Source: Adiantum capillus-veneris (taxonomy: Eukaryota; Streptophyta; Polypodiopsida; Polypodiales; Pteridaceae). Taken from it: a DNA stretch of 64,000 nucleotides. The DNA lies in NCBI GenBank assembly GCA_014529385.2, contig CM043950.1, positions 65,922,935 through 65,986,934 on the forward strand. Reading direction: 5' to 3'. Made by a program: the position numbers and the translations under genes. The notes below the pieces were generated by a model that did not search any database, had not been told where the DNA came from, and was given only the letters and a program-made list of their open reading frames with translations. Every line of letters begins with the position of its first letter. The stretch's first letter is position 1. Below, piece by piece: positions 1 through 10,134 of this stretch.

Positions 1-73
1 TTTTAAGTCTCAGTTTAATCTTAAGAAAGAAGTTTTAGTCTTAATTTTAGGATTAGCACCACTAATCCTTACA
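1..73 (+). repeat. 3' end of the left LTR of gypsy remnant J
   Basis: The sequence ends in TTACA directly before a primer-binding-site-like string, which is how plant LTRs end. Only the last 73 bp are in the window, so neither the LTR start nor a target-site duplication can be seen. The call rests on the adjacent PBS and on the gag remnant downstream in the same orientation. Confidence 0.5.
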
Positions 74-86
74 ATTGTATCAGAGC
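74..86 (+). other. Primer-binding site of element J (initiator tRNA-Met type)
   Basis: TTGTATCAGAGC differs by one base from the canonical plant PBS TGGTATCAGAGC, which is complementary to the 3' end of initiator tRNA-Met. It lies directly after a TACA LTR end. The single change would weaken pairing and fits an old element. Confidence 0.5.
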
Positions 87-1019
87 AGAATTTTTTCCCA
101 AGACCCAAAGGTTGGGAGCCTCTCACCCTCACTGCTACCCTCTCCACCCTTCCCCTCTTCCCGGAGTTGTATAGAAGCAAACATACAATGGCTCACATGC
201 AGGAAGGCTATACTTTGAGGTAATTTACCTTCAATTAACACATAGACACACAAACATTATGGTGTGAGTGCATGCAGGATGCCTATAACTCTTGTGGTTT
301 GTTGAGAAAGTTCTAAGCGACGGATTACCTGGATCACAAATCCACGCAACTCTCGGCTGCTCTTGAATGGGTGTCCCCCTTCGTTGGAGGATTGCCTCTT
401 GTGGTCTACTGAGAAAGTACTAAGCGCAGGATTACCTAGATCACAAATCTATGCGACACTTGGCTGCTCTTGAATGGGTGTGTCCCTTCGCTAGAGGACT
501 GCCTCTTGTGGTATGTTGAGAAAGTACTAACCGCTAGATTACCTAGATACAAATCCACGCGACTGATATTCTTTTACATTGTTAGATAACTCAGCACTGG
601 CCTTTATTCCTTGGCACTAATGCCCCAAAATTAACAGGCCAGCCCCAAATTTATTAAGTGGGACACTTTCGACCAAAAAAAAAAGTACCCTTCCCAATGT
701 TTGATGAATTTTCACACTGCTCTTTGCCCTCGCTGACTCTCTAGAAACATGTTGCACACGGTGTTTCTCTCGGCCATGGAGGACGATCAATTCAATGTTC
801 CCATTCCATATCTCTCATATGTAGACGAGGTTCTCGCGGAAGAATTACCGGCCAGTCCTCCTCCTGCAACGAGGTTATTGTGATTGCCAATTCCTCGACT
901 CCAAATCCATTGGGTCAGATTTCTTGGCAGAACCGGGCGACCAATCGGCATCAGCTTCGCCCATCTGTGGGCCACACATCTCGCTAGACTCCCCTCGTCA
1001 TTCTCTTTCAGAATTGACC
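87..1019 (+). other. Untranslated leader of element J
   Basis: This lies between the PBS and the first gag-like codons. No continuous coding frame is visible. It contains a 107-bp tandem repeat (291-569) and a short A-rich stretch near 675-685. Long leaders of this kind are normal for gypsy elements. Confidence 0.4.
291..569 (+). repeat. 107-bp tandem repeat, about 2.6 copies
   Basis: Copies start at 291, 398 and 505, each with CTTGTGG followed by a GAGAAAGT(T/A)CTAA block. Each also holds a GATTACCT(A/G)GAT block, and the first two complete copies carry GGCTGCTCTTGAATGGGTG. The copies differ by a few substitutions, and the third is cut off near 569. It lies in the presumed leader of element J, so it would be transcribed with it. 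Confidence 0.8.
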
Positions 1020-2160
1020 ATGCCGACATCTCAAGACGGCGATGGCCAACAGGAGGATGTTCTTACTGCTCTCAAGGAGCAGATGGCACACTTTCAACAA
1101 GCCTAGCATCAATCAAACTCGCCTCGAGCAATTGCAGACACAAACCTCTTCATGGACTCACCATACTGCTTCTTAGACTCCTCATACTGCTTCTCCGTCA
1201 TCTTCTTCCAAAGCTTCTAAGGACAAACACGATGTACCAGACCCAATGAACGTTCAACACGAATTTAGTAGAGAGTAAAAAGTTTGCACTTGCTAGTTCT
1301 CTGTTGAACGACACAGCATTTCTTTGGTGGCAACGATGGGTTACTGATGGCAAACAAACAACTTGGGGGAAATTCCGCAAGGCATTTGAACCTGCTAATG
1401 CGGATTTCCATGCCGGTCCTCTCTCCGCCACCTGAGCCAAACTGATTCCTTGGCCGCGTACATCACAGCATTTTAGAAATTAACTTTGGAAACAGAGACT
1501 CTTTAGCCCCTCTGACAAACTACATAGTTTCATTGGCGGGCTTGAGCCAACCTTGAAAGACAATGTTCACGAGTATAACCCTACCACCTTGGATGCTGCA
1601 ATCGCCTATGTGCAACGTCCTGGCAATAATCAACGCCCTACAAAGAACTTTCTTCCCAGTGATTGATCTTTAAATAGCACTTACTCTTCACAACGCGATC
1701 GCAGAGGACACTATAGCCAAAGTCAGCAGCAACAATCTCAGTTCAGGCAACAAGCAACGGTGCCTTCTTCAACTTCAACGGTCCTACTCTTAAGATCGAT
1801 AATCTCAAAGAAGATCTCCCTCAAATGTTCCACTTGATTGTGATAAAGGACGTGATTTTTCTCAAGATCAGTATTGCTCTTCTTCAAATACTTCTTCGAC
1901 TTCAAAGAAGGATGGGTTATGTGCAATTTGTGGTAATGACCATAGATGGTATGAGTGTCCCAAGAGACCAAATCCGTTCTAATTTGAGAGAAAATTCCAA
2001 CGCACAAACATCCGTGAATTCCGAACAACCTGCTCCTACTAAGGACAAAGGAAAATCTCTAGTCAATACAATTAGTATGCAAATCAGTATTCAAAATTAT
2101 GCAGATAAACTGGATTTCGAGGTCATGTCTTTATCTTGGTCAGCATTGGTTGTTCACTAG
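1020..2160 (+). pseudogene. gag: Broken Ty3/gypsy gag (element J)
   Basis: The likely start is the ATG at 1020. Reading across several frames recovers a Retrotrans_gag core: FLWWQRW near 1320-1340, TWGKFRKAF near 1360-1390, then DKLHSFIGGLEPTLKDNV near 1515-1570. A zinc knuckle CAICGNDHRWYEC (C-x2-C-x3-H-x4-C) lies at about 1917-1955, a spacing common in plant gypsy Gag. The family packages the element RNA into virus-like particles in the cytoplasm. Several stops and frameshifts, including a TAG near 1105, interrupt it, and nothing recognisable as protease or RT follows before 2160. Family assignment is fairly sure; exact codon limits are not. Confidence 0.65.
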
Positions 2161-2639
2161 AAAACAGACTACAATCTAAAGTGGAGGGACCCAATGATCA
2201 GTTGCGTCTTTGACCACGATCCAAAAACCCTAACATTAAAACCCGTCACACCATTAATGATAGGTTAGAAGCCTACAACAAGCAACCATTTAAACTATCC
2301 TGGTATTTTGAAAAAAAAAAATCTATTGAGCTGGTGATAAAATCACGCAACTCTCAAGGAGCCACCACCCCATAACATATCTCAACCCACTATGCGTGTC
2401 ACGCTTGTATGAACAAGCCTCCTTACAATCAAATATGACCTCTAACAAAAATTTGTCATTGCAATGAAACTATCATTTTGCCCCTTACTCATCCCATAAG
2501 GCCTGAAGAGTGCCATCCAAAGATGCTTGCTGACAAAGAAGACCTTTCCTCCTGTAAGAGAAGCAGCTTCTCAAGAGCCTCTTAACTCACTCCCCCAGAT
2601 ACGAGTCCTGGGAGTGCTGCTGCACCAATCCATGAATGG
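2161..2639. other. No gene recognised
   Basis: There is no coding frame of note on either strand and no clear repeat except an A run at 2310-2320. It may hold the decayed pol of J or the 3' part of LINE M, since it lies directly between the two, but no motif supports either. Confidence 0.3.
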
Positions 2640-2822
2640 AGCCCAAAACTAGTATGCAAAGCTCGATCGTGTGGTCTCAAAGCATGTGCTAAAGCAAGCC
2701 TGCGATCCATGAATCAAATCCACCAATGAAGGCTGAAGCCTGGCACTAATCATCCGTACCAAAAGCTTATACACCAATGAAAAAAGTCTGATAAACCGAA
2801 ACCATCAGTTCTTTGGATCAAC
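2640..2822 (-). pseudogene. LINE M reverse transcriptase, 3' part (split by hAT-1)
   Basis: Read from the minus strand, this encodes the L1-type RT stretch DPKN, then LVYKLLVRMISARLQPSL, then VDLIHGSQA. That corresponds to the conserved 'WRPISLL..YK' to 'HG.Q..F' segment of plant LINE RT. The segment directly upstream in LINE sense (IQKSGDTS) is found beyond hAT-1 at about 6,455-6,480, so the two pieces are one RT split by the transposon. Stops are present. Confidence 0.6.
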
Positions 2823-2901
2823 ATGTACGTCCGGAACCAATCCATACCGTACGGTTGATCTGTACGGATCCGTACCGTACGGATCGATCCGTACGGTGCT
2901 G
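2823..2901 (+). repeat. Left terminal/subterminal repeats of hAT-1
   Basis: The words CCGTACGG, TGTACGG and CCGTACGG recur within 80 bp, in both orientations. In hAT elements, clustered subterminal repeats are the usual transposase-binding sites. Binding here is inferred from that analogy and from the matching cluster at 6340-6430. Confidence 0.5.
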
Positions 2902-3066
2902 TTTTTTTTTTTCTTTTTAATCCGGCTCTTATCCAGCGTGAGGGTTCCGCAAGGCCTAGGCGATTATTTTTTGGGGCATACTTATAAGGCGCTTGAGCAT
3001 TGAGCAGTAAGAGAAAACCAATAACCAGTCACTGCACAAAAATTGCAGAGAAACAATGTGCAGGTA

Positions 3067-3069
<3 letters not shown>

Positions 3070-3140
<71 letters not shown>
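3070..3140 (+). repeat. (CT)n microsatellite, about 35 units
   Basis: A perfect CT dinucleotide run lies about 90 bp upstream of the transposase ATG, in the presumed 5' UTR of hAT-1. The long serine/leucine or arginine/glutamate ORFs that cross it are products of the repeat and are not genes. Confidence 0.95.
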
Positions 3141-3144
<4 letters not shown>

Positions 3145-3229
3145 AGTTCCTCCTGCAGGCTCCCTCTCTCTCTGTCTCTTCCTCTCACTCGTGTGACGTG
3201 TCTGTCTTATTGTTTGCGACAGATTCATC

Positions 3230-5933
3230 ATGCCTAAGCCATGCAACCCCTATTGGAAGGAGCATACCAATGTCATCCGCATTATCAACCCTCTAGGCCA
3301 AGCGGGTTCTGGCACTCAACGATGGCAATGCAAGTACTGTAATTTTCAGCTCACGAGTACAATTTCTCGTGTCGTCAAGCACCTGACAGGCATTGGCACG
3401 ACCAACAATTGTGGAGGGTGCAAAAAGGTTCCACAAGATACTAGGGACAAACTGATTGCGGAGAATTTTTGGAAGTACCAACACTAAAAAAAATACAGGT
3501 AGCCACCACACAGGATGCTCTTATTGGGGATTTTGGTGGTTCATCTTCCGAGGTTCAAGAGGATCATCCCACTACTGGTTCTAGTAGAAAGAGGGCTCGA
3601 GTTGTGCAGGAGGAGGAAGATCGAGGTGATATGGATGCACGTTGGCAAAGCACCTTGCCTTCGTGTGTGAACTCTCTTTCTTAAGTGAAGGAGCGTCAAA
3701 AGGTGGCTGAGATGGAGATTGCTCGCACTCTCATTGAGTGCAACATCTCCTTCAATGTTTTGAGGACTGAGCAATGGAAGAGGATGGTCCGGGCTATAGC
3801 TGATGTTGGTCACATAGATTCATGGTCAAGGATGGAGTATAAGAAGATGCACACTACAATGCTTGATGAGCAGAAGGCTTTGATAGATAAGGCTTTGGTC
3901 CCGGTCAAGGCCGGTTGGCAGCAGTTTGGGTGCACCATCATATCAGATGGCTGGAGTGATGTTCGTAGGCGGCACATCATTAATATTCTTGTGTGGTCTT
4001 GTCTTGGCATACTTCTTGCACGCTGTGGATGCAGGGAAGGCCGGAGAGCGCATCGATGGTGAGTTTATCTTTGGGCACATCAAGAAAGCTATTGATGAGA
4101 TTGGGAAGGAGAGTGTGGTACAGGTTGTGACTGACAATGCCTCAAATTGTAAACTTATGGGTGAAATGGTCGAGGCAGCTTACCCTCGGATTTCTTGGAC
4201 TCCATGTGCTGCGCATTGTCTTGACTTACTTATGGAGGATATAGGCAAGTTGCCTTGGGTATTGCCTATTGTTACAAATGCCACTAAGATGACCACCTTT
4301 TTCCGCAAGAAACATCAAGCTTTAGCTATCTTCAGGAGCCACAGTACACTTGATATGGTGCGACCCTCAAAGACCAGATTTGCTTATATGTATTTAGTGC
4401 TACAGAGACTCTTCAAATTGAGGGATCCACTTCTCCAGACAGTTGTGGACCGGAAGTGGAGATTGATGCATCACTCGCAGACAGAGCCCACTAAATACAT
4501 ACAGCGACGGGTGCTCGATGAGTCCTTTTAGACATAGGTTCAGGGTTTGACAGTGGCATTACAGCCAGTGTATGTGCTTCTTCGAGTCACAGACATGGAG
4601 GGCTCTACATTGGGCCTAGTCTATCATCTCTTCATGGAGATGAAGAGACACATTACAGAGTGCGTGTCTTTGACATAGAGCTGGTAAGTACTTGTCTTTT
4701 GAAATCGATCATTGCTTTTGTTGCAAATCTTCTAGTAGACTTGTTGTCATTTGAATTTGCCAATTCAACTTTGTTTTATTGCTGAAAATTTCAGTCGAGA
4801 TGACATCATGGCCATTGTAGAAAGGAGACGGACTTTCATGAGTCATCCCATTCATGGGATGGCCGCATTGCTTCATCCTTTCTACAAGACGCCAGAGCTT
4901 TTCCATGAGAGGAGTCTCTTAAAGCTCAAGGATGATTACATCAATATGATGTACGACATTGACGATCAGCTGGAGATTGATGCACAGATGATCAGCTTCA
5001 TGAACAATCTAGGACCATCCTTTGCTAGAGCTGTGGTGCTGAGGCCAGAGGCTACCAAGTTTCCTCTTACATGGTGGCAGAATTATGGGAGACAAGGTCT
5101 TCCAACGCTTACACATCTGGCTTTACGAGTACTTTCACAAGTAATTGAGAATCTTGAGACTTATAGTTTTTGTACAATGTACTTAGTACTTACTAGTGCC
5201 ATAAATTAAATCTCAATGCTCATTGTTGTAGGATTGCTCGGTTGGTGCATGCGAGCGCAACAGGAGCGTTTATTCCTTGATACATACGAAGATCTGCAAT
5301 CGTCTCAGCACTACTCAACTAGAGAAGTTAGTCTATTGCCGAGCAAATATGAGGCTTGTGCGAGCCTACCACGCTTTGGGAACACCCAAGCAGGTCTACA
5401 ATTAATTTTCACATGAATGATTGAATCATGAATCATGATACACTCAGCCATTGAGTACTTAGTACATAATAAATAATATTTCCTCTATTTTCATTTTTCA
5501 ACAGGCGGACCCAACACGCGTGAAGATGGTGGCAGATCCTTGTGCTATAGAGGAGGTGGAGGCGCAGATTAGAAATGAGCAGGATGAGATTATTCGGCTA
5601 CTTCACAAGGAGTTGGAGAGTGTTGATCGGCGTGTGACGAGGTCACGCGCACGAGCTTTGGCTATTCCTCTACGTGAGCATGCTCCAGACCCAGATAGTG
5701 CTCGAAGAGAGAGCATTCGTAAAGGGAAGCTACCTGTTCGTTCTTCTCTGAAACGGGCAAACGAGGCTGTTCGTCTCATTGAGGCTTCAATAGAGGCAGT
5801 AGAGGATGATCTACATGTGGCATAGGTGTCCGTGATGGCAGAGCCAGAGTACGACGAAGAGGGCAATGTCCTGACGGATGGGGACTTGGTCTCTTCAACA
5901 GAGTCTTCATCTACATCTGATGATGATTTTTGA
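3230..5933 (+). pseudogene. hAT transposase with BED finger, DUF659 and dimerisation domain; three introns; inactivated
   Basis: This is a cut-and-paste transposase that would act in the nucleus on the hAT-1 ends. The ATG at 3230 opens a BED-type finger (WQCKYCNF...VVKHL). DUF659 follows (GCTIISDGWSD, about 3930-3960), then the RNase-H-like core (VTDNASN, PCAAHCLDL, GKLPW, about 4128-4260). The C-terminal dimerisation domain holds WWQNYG and CERNRSVYSLIHTKICNRLS. Frames join across three apparent GT-AG introns: 4684-4794, about 5143-5230 and about 5395-5504. Damage includes frameshifts near 3485 and 4000 and in-frame stops at 3682, 4529, 4535, 4676 and 5823. The last cuts off an acidic tail that would end at the TGA at 5931. 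The family call is firm. Confidence 0.8.
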
Positions 5934-6339
5934 GGATGAGGCCATCACATGGATGATGGGCTAGCTTTGAGCTAGCTATTTAGTGCTTTCTACTACTATA
6001 TAGACAGACTTTTTGAGTAGGATGGTTTCATTTATGATGGCTGATGAGCCTTTGTTATGGCGTGGGCCTTGTAGGCTATCATCTATGGTACTTTGTCATT
6101 TGATGTTTTCAGCATTGGTGTGTTCATTGTTATTTCAGATCTCATTTGACTCTTGAGCTTTGATGTTCTTGTTCAATTATCAATGTCGTCTTAACTTTTA
6201 AGTCTCTTGCAATAGTTACACAGTATGTGGTTGTCTTGTAGAACATGTATTTGAACGTCTCTATAAGTTGTTGGCTTCTCTCTTTATTTATATTGGAAAA
6301 GTCCTAGAAAATTTAATATTTTGCGGTTTTTTTACAAGA
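5934..6339 (+). other. 3' untranslated part of hAT-1
   Basis: This AT-rich stretch lies between the transposase stop and the right terminal repeat cluster. It is T-rich, contains TTTGATGTT-type words and shows no coding frame on either strand. Confidence 0.5.
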
Positions 6340-6430
6340 GTACGTATATTTACGTACATAAAAAATTTTCCTGTACGGAACAACGTACAGTACGTACATA
6401 TATGCCACGTACAGTACGTTTGGTACCACC
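6340..6430 (-). repeat. Right terminal/subterminal repeats of hAT-1
   Basis: The words ACGTACAGTACGTAC, CCACGTACAGTACG and GTACGTATATTTACGTAC cluster here, mirroring the left cluster. Reverse-complemented, the outer part reads GGTACCAAACGTACTGTACG, close to GGAACCAATCCATACCGTAC at the left end. Confidence 0.5.
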
Positions 6431-6449
6431 TTGCATCAGTCCATCACAA

Positions 6450-6710
6450 CTAACTAGTATCACCACTCTTCTGTATAAGTAAGATCAGCGCAAAAAGCAT
6501 ATACTTGGAGATACGTCCTACATCTGAGGTATGCTGAAAGCCTGCAACAAGGAACTTTGTAAAATATCCTAGTATTCCAGATCCAAGAAAAAAGTCTAGT
6601 GATCTTGTCATCTCCAGGACAAGATTGCTGTTGACAACATCATGCAGCTCTGTTCTATGGAAGGAGCCATCAATACATAACACATCTGAAGGGTAACCAC
6701 TCTGCATGTG
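6450..6710 (-). pseudogene. LINE M reverse transcriptase, 5' part
   Basis: The minus frame ends in FALILLIQKSGDTS followed by a TAG. This matches the 'ALI.LIPKSGD..' block at the start of the L1-type RT domain, just before 'WRPI'. Upstream in the same frame, LGYFTKFLVAGFQ fits the weaker N-terminal RT region. The remaining RT lies at 2640-2822, on the other side of hAT-1. Confidence 0.5.
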
Positions 6711-6963
6711 TTAGTAGGGTAGGTCCTCCCTACCTCCCTATGCTGGTGGGCAACCAACCCCAAATGCCACGGCCGAGATTGCGGGGTGGAGTAAATGGCC
6801 AACCCATCAGAATCATGACCTGAAAACTGCAGCCTAAAAGAATGTTCCAGTCTGTTTTTTTCAGTTGGCATGTGGTGCCCTTCCATTGCAGAGTCTCAAA
6901 GCATGTATCTGGCTAGATGTAAAAGTCTGGCAGGCCTAACTTGAGGAATAACTACAAGAGGCA
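6711..6963. other. No gene recognised
   Basis: This lies between the endonuclease and RT pieces of LINE M and is probably the degraded linker of that ORF. It contains a 30-bp stretch (6851-6880) with a 26/30 inverted match at 9631-9660. No domain is visible. Confidence 0.3.
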
Positions 6964-7660
6964 AGCATCTAAACACTATCCTCAGGCGTCGAGGCATTGA
7001 AAGACGAAGAACCAATGATCTGCTCTCTTTGAGACCCTCCAGCTGTGAGGAGGCACATAAGGCCACTGAAACTGGATGCGCATAGAAACTGGAGCATGAT
7101 CTGAAAGAACCCTGCCAGGCCAAATAGCAAAGATCCCACCATGAGAGGAGGCCAACGCCCTACATAAAACAGATTTTAATGCCAAGCCTTTATAACAGCA
7201 ATGACAAAAAGAAAGCTGTCACATGCATCCTACAGAAAGTGGAAGTAGGTGAGGAAGTGTCTCAGTATGGGGTCCTCCACAGATTCCACATTAATAACAT
7301 CCCCCCCCCCCCAAATCAATGATCCAAAACTATGCAGTAATAAGGAGTTGCCAATATCAGAATGTGCCCAAGTGAGTGGGAGCACGTCGTAGTTACGGGA
7401 AACAGGACCAAGAACAATGGAAATGGCCAAAATTTGGAGTTTCCGGGAGTTTCCAGCAACTACCTATAGTGAGGGGAGTGGATATGGAACGGGGAACGGG
7501 AACAGAAACAGAAGCGGGGAAATGAGGAAAAAATGGAGTCCCGGGGAGTTTCAGGTAAGAATGGAGCATATATAGACAGGACACCAACAAGAGCATCGCC
7601 ACTATAGAGATCCAAGTGGCCTACTCTAGCACAAGGGTGCAACAATCATACAGATGATAG
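6964..7660 (-). pseudogene. LINE M endonuclease domain (APE-like), degraded
   Basis: Three landmarks of the exo-endo-phos nuclease of L1 LINEs appear in order on the minus strand. These are VGVLSIYAP (about 7560-7590), a GGDFN-like segment read as WGGGDVINVESVEDP (about 7270-7310), and VLSDHAPVSM (about 7085-7115). In intact LINEs this domain nicks target DNA to prime reverse transcription. Frames shift between the motifs, and a C12 run at 7301 disrupts the GDFN region. It lies upstream of the RT pieces in the order expected for ORF2. Confidence 0.6.
7301..7312 (+). repeat. Poly-C run of 12
   Basis: This homopolymer interrupts the GDFN-like motif of the LINE M endonuclease. Replication slippage or a sequencing error could have produced the frameshift there. 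Confidence 0.8.
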
Positions 7661-8164
7661 CCAATAGAAATCCATAAGAGACCCTTACAAATACACAACC
7701 AACTCTGCTAAGCTCTGTCTAGTTGTCAGAAGGGCTGAGCTACATCTGTCAAAGAATCTCTGACTGGTGGCTGTAACAACAGTGGTCTAACTCGAAACAA
7801 CAACGGATCTTTGAGCCAATGATTCAGGTATGGCTATGGGCATGGCAAAGGGTTGTCACTTCAGTTATCAAACAACACTAATGTTGTCTTAAAGAACACA
7901 TTAACTGTATTACTCCCTTGCAATTATTGATAAGGCCACTTGAATCCCGAAAGTCAAAGAGGCTCACAATCACAGTAGCAAATTTTGAGATTTTTTGTGG
8001 CAGGTAGGAATGAAATATGTATAAACCTTTCTTACTCAAGAATGTGTACTAAAAGTGTAAGCTTAAACCCCCTCCTAATGTATTGACCCTAATCTCAAAC
8101 AGAATATCTTGAGCATCCAAACCAAAAGCACAAAAGCAGAAAGGTAGGATTGATGCAAACTCAC
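7661..8164. other. No gene recognised
   Basis: The right-hand part may be intron sequence of the minus-strand exon at 8165-8391, because it directly follows a consensus splice donor. No other exon or repeat was recognised. Confidence 0.3.
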
Positions 8165-8391
8165 CCTCTTCTCAAGGTTCGAACTGCAAGCTTTCCCAAG
8201 CCTTCATCATGTATTACCACTTTATGATATTGTAAGCATGGATCTGTACATTCATCTTCGGCTGCAGCCAATTTGCTGGATATCGGCAACCTCCACATTC
8301 CACCAGTAGCCACATTAAAGATGGTAGCAACCTTTCCATTTTTCCTAACTTTCTGAAATGGTGGTAGTGTGATTTTTCCAGCCAAAATTGC
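8165..8391 (-). CDS. Candidate internal exon of an unidentified host gene
   Basis: An open frame of about 75 codons on the minus strand has non-repetitive composition and normal codon variety. It ends at AGG|GTGAGT, a consensus splice donor (GT at 8164-8163), and is preceded by TTTCTTTTTGATACAAGCAG, a plausible polypyrimidine tract and acceptor. The peptide begins AILAGKITLPPFQKVRKNG and later has ATGGMWRLPIS and DPCLQYHKVVIHDEG. I do not recognise the family, and it does not resemble any transposon domain known to me. The length of 227 nt means neighbouring exons must restore frame; none was found nearby, so the gene may be long, broken or a fragment. Confidence 0.4.
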
Positions 8392-9185
8392 CTGCTTGTA
8401 TCAAAAAGAAAGTCTTTTTGGAAATTGCCTCATCGTATGAAGAAGAAGATCTTTTCAAACAAGTGATCAAGTCACAAGGCATGCAAAGAGATAAATTATG
8501 GCGCATGAGCAAGCATAGAGAGTTCGCACCGTTTTAACACCCATCAACTCAATGACTAGTCTTGAAATTTTCAAACATGATCAATGTACACCTATGACTT
8601 CCAACTGCAATATAGTGAAATGTTTTCCCGTTTAGAAAAGTTTGATAGATTGTGTGATTCCCGATCAATGACATCTCTCTTTACATACCAATAGCATAAT
8701 TTTTAAGAGAGAAAAGTCAATTAAGGCCAAAAGAGTAAGCAATGCTATGGCCTTGACCTTGCCACTGAATTAGTGAAGAAGAAAGTCTTTCTAGAAAAAA
8801 CTAACGTGTAAAACCTTTTCCACTCAATTAATGAAGAAGAAAGTCTTTTTAGAAAAGACTAACAAGTAAAACCTTTGCCAACGAATACGAAGTTAACCTA
8901 TAGTATGAGGGGCCAATTATATGACAAAAGCATACAATATGGTCAAGGAAAATTTTAGTATAAAGCAACCCCTCTATCTTGTGCCCAACATATGACCACT
9001 TAAGGAGTGATTAGAACATTTCAACATTGTTAACACTAGGTTTGTGTTTGAATCATTTAAGTGGCTTGGCACCCCATTCTGCAAAATGGGCTTTAAGATT
9101 GATTATTTTTCAGAGAGCTTTAGCTTGAGGCTTTCGGTTTAGTTGTGCCTATTCCAAAAGTGCACGTCAAATCAGCACGTTGAAT
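8392..9185. other. No gene recognised; AT-rich, possibly intronic
   Basis: The stretch upstream of the candidate exon is AT-rich and holds a 58-bp tandem duplication at 8763-8879. No coding frame or TE domain was recognised. Confidence 0.3.
8763..8879 (+). repeat. 58-bp tandem duplication
   Basis: Units start at 8763 and 8821, sharing CACT(G/C)AATTA(G/A)TGAAGAAG and AAAGTCTTT(C/T)TAGAAAA. They are about 87 percent identical. A partial related copy, AGAAAGTCTTTTTGGAAA, lies at about 8407-8424. Confidence 0.75.
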
Positions 9186-9189
9186 CTGG

Positions 9190-9343
9190 TGCGCTGCATG
9201 CTGCACGAGAGGGGAGCCACTCCACTCCTTTGTCACCAGATTGCCCTGAGGAGAATAGAGTCGGACTCAAATCAACCGATTTCTCTCCAATTTTGGGTGT
9301 GCTAACGGCCTGACAGTCCACTGTTGAGTGACTTTATGATGTG
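9190..9343 (+). repeat. Dispersed repeat related to the 3' flank of gypsy D
   Basis: GCACGAGAGGGGAGCCACTC and CTCCTTTGTCACCAGAT, followed about 80 bp later by CCTGACAGT..CTGTTG..TGACTTTATGA, match 53,820-53,956 in the same order and spacing. The latter copy follows the pol stop of element D. This is therefore probably a remnant of the 3' end of a related plus-strand gypsy element. Confidence 0.55.
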
Positions 9344-9650
9344 TACATAAAAAGTTGACCATAAGTTTTGGGCTTGTAGTTGGGAATTCCTTAAGAACTG
9401 ATTGATTGAAGAATTATTCTAAACGCGTGTTTGCTTGTATACAAGAGGTGAAATGTTGCACCATTTTGTCTCCACTCATCGGCAGGGTCATATTGATGAT
9501 AGATTCCCTTTGAGTTAATTAATCAAAGCCTACGTGGCTTGGCTGTGCAATCCAACAACTACTAGAGTGCAACAGACAAGACGTCAAGGCAATGCTAGTC
9601 GAAGAGGGAGGCAGGGAAGTGTCAAAAGACGGGCACCACGTGCCAACGGA
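9344..9650. other. No gene recognised
   Basis: No coding frame was recognised. The right edge may include the primer-binding region of LTR K, on the minus strand near 9631-9660. Confidence 0.25.
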
Positions 9651-9697
9651 AAAGAACAAATTAAACAACTTTAAGCACTTCAATACAATAACAACTG

Positions 9698-9702
<5 letters not shown>

Positions 9703-9739
<37 letters not shown>
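9703..9739 (+). repeat. (GA)n microsatellite in LTR K
   Basis: About 18 GA units; in LTR sense this is a CT run downstream of the TATA-like box, so it would be transcribed. Confidence 0.95.
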
Positions 9740-9740
<1 letters not shown>

Positions 9741-9995
9741 ACACGCAACACGGAGTGGCAGAATTCCACCCCAGAGAGCATTGGCCCCAAACCTTGGCAC
9801 CCCTTTCGGTATTTCTTTATATTACTTGAACTCAGTACAAGGCCGGTGCTCCATCCTCTGTACCTTTCGCGGAGCATGCCAGAGAATGAGCCCTTTGCAC
9901 TTATTTAAAGGCCCTTGGCCTATGAAAAAACCAGTTTACATGAAAACCTTCAAACTCAAAAGCATCTGGTCCAAAAGCAAAATGCCCAAAAGCTG

Positions 9996-10134
9996 CCAGC
10001 GTGATTTACAAAAATCCATACCATTGTCACGTCAGCACTGTCAACGCGAATTGCGGAAATCCGTACTGTTGCTGCCACGTGAGCACTATCAGCACGAAAT
10101 CCGGAAATCTGTACTCTTGCTGCCACGTCATCAA
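9996..10134 (-). promoter_or_regulatory. Three 48-bp repeats, each with an ACGT core (G-box-like)
   Basis: CACGTC (10,028), CACGTG (10,076) and CACGTC (10,124) are spaced exactly 48 bp apart. Each sits in a repeat sharing GAAATC(C/T)GTACT(G/C)TTGCTGC. They lie in the presumed U3 of LTR K, upstream of its TATA-like box. ACGT cores bind plant bZIP/bHLH factors, so a promoter role is inferred. Confidence 0.5.

Larger units (their letters stand above)
2822..6440 (+). mobile_element. hAT-1 DNA transposon inserted in LINE M
   Basis: An intron-bearing hAT transposase gene (3230-5933) is flanked by terminal zones rich in GTACGG/CGTAC words. The left zone (2823-2901) and the right zone (6340-6430) are imperfect inverted copies, sharing for example GG(A/T)ACCAA, then a short gap, then GTAC(C/T)GTACG. 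LINE RT motifs continue on both sides, which places the insertion. The exact ends and an 8-bp target duplication could not be fixed: the flanks GGATCAAC and ATCACAAC are only similar. Boundaries are good to about 15 bp. Confidence 0.6.

Noticed and set aside
2956-3296. Several ORFs of about 65-98 aa on both strands made of Ser-Leu or Arg-Glu repeats
   Set aside because: They are translations of the (CT)n microsatellite. The same applies to ORFs at 9,519-9,800, 10,192-10,637 and 28,491-28,730.
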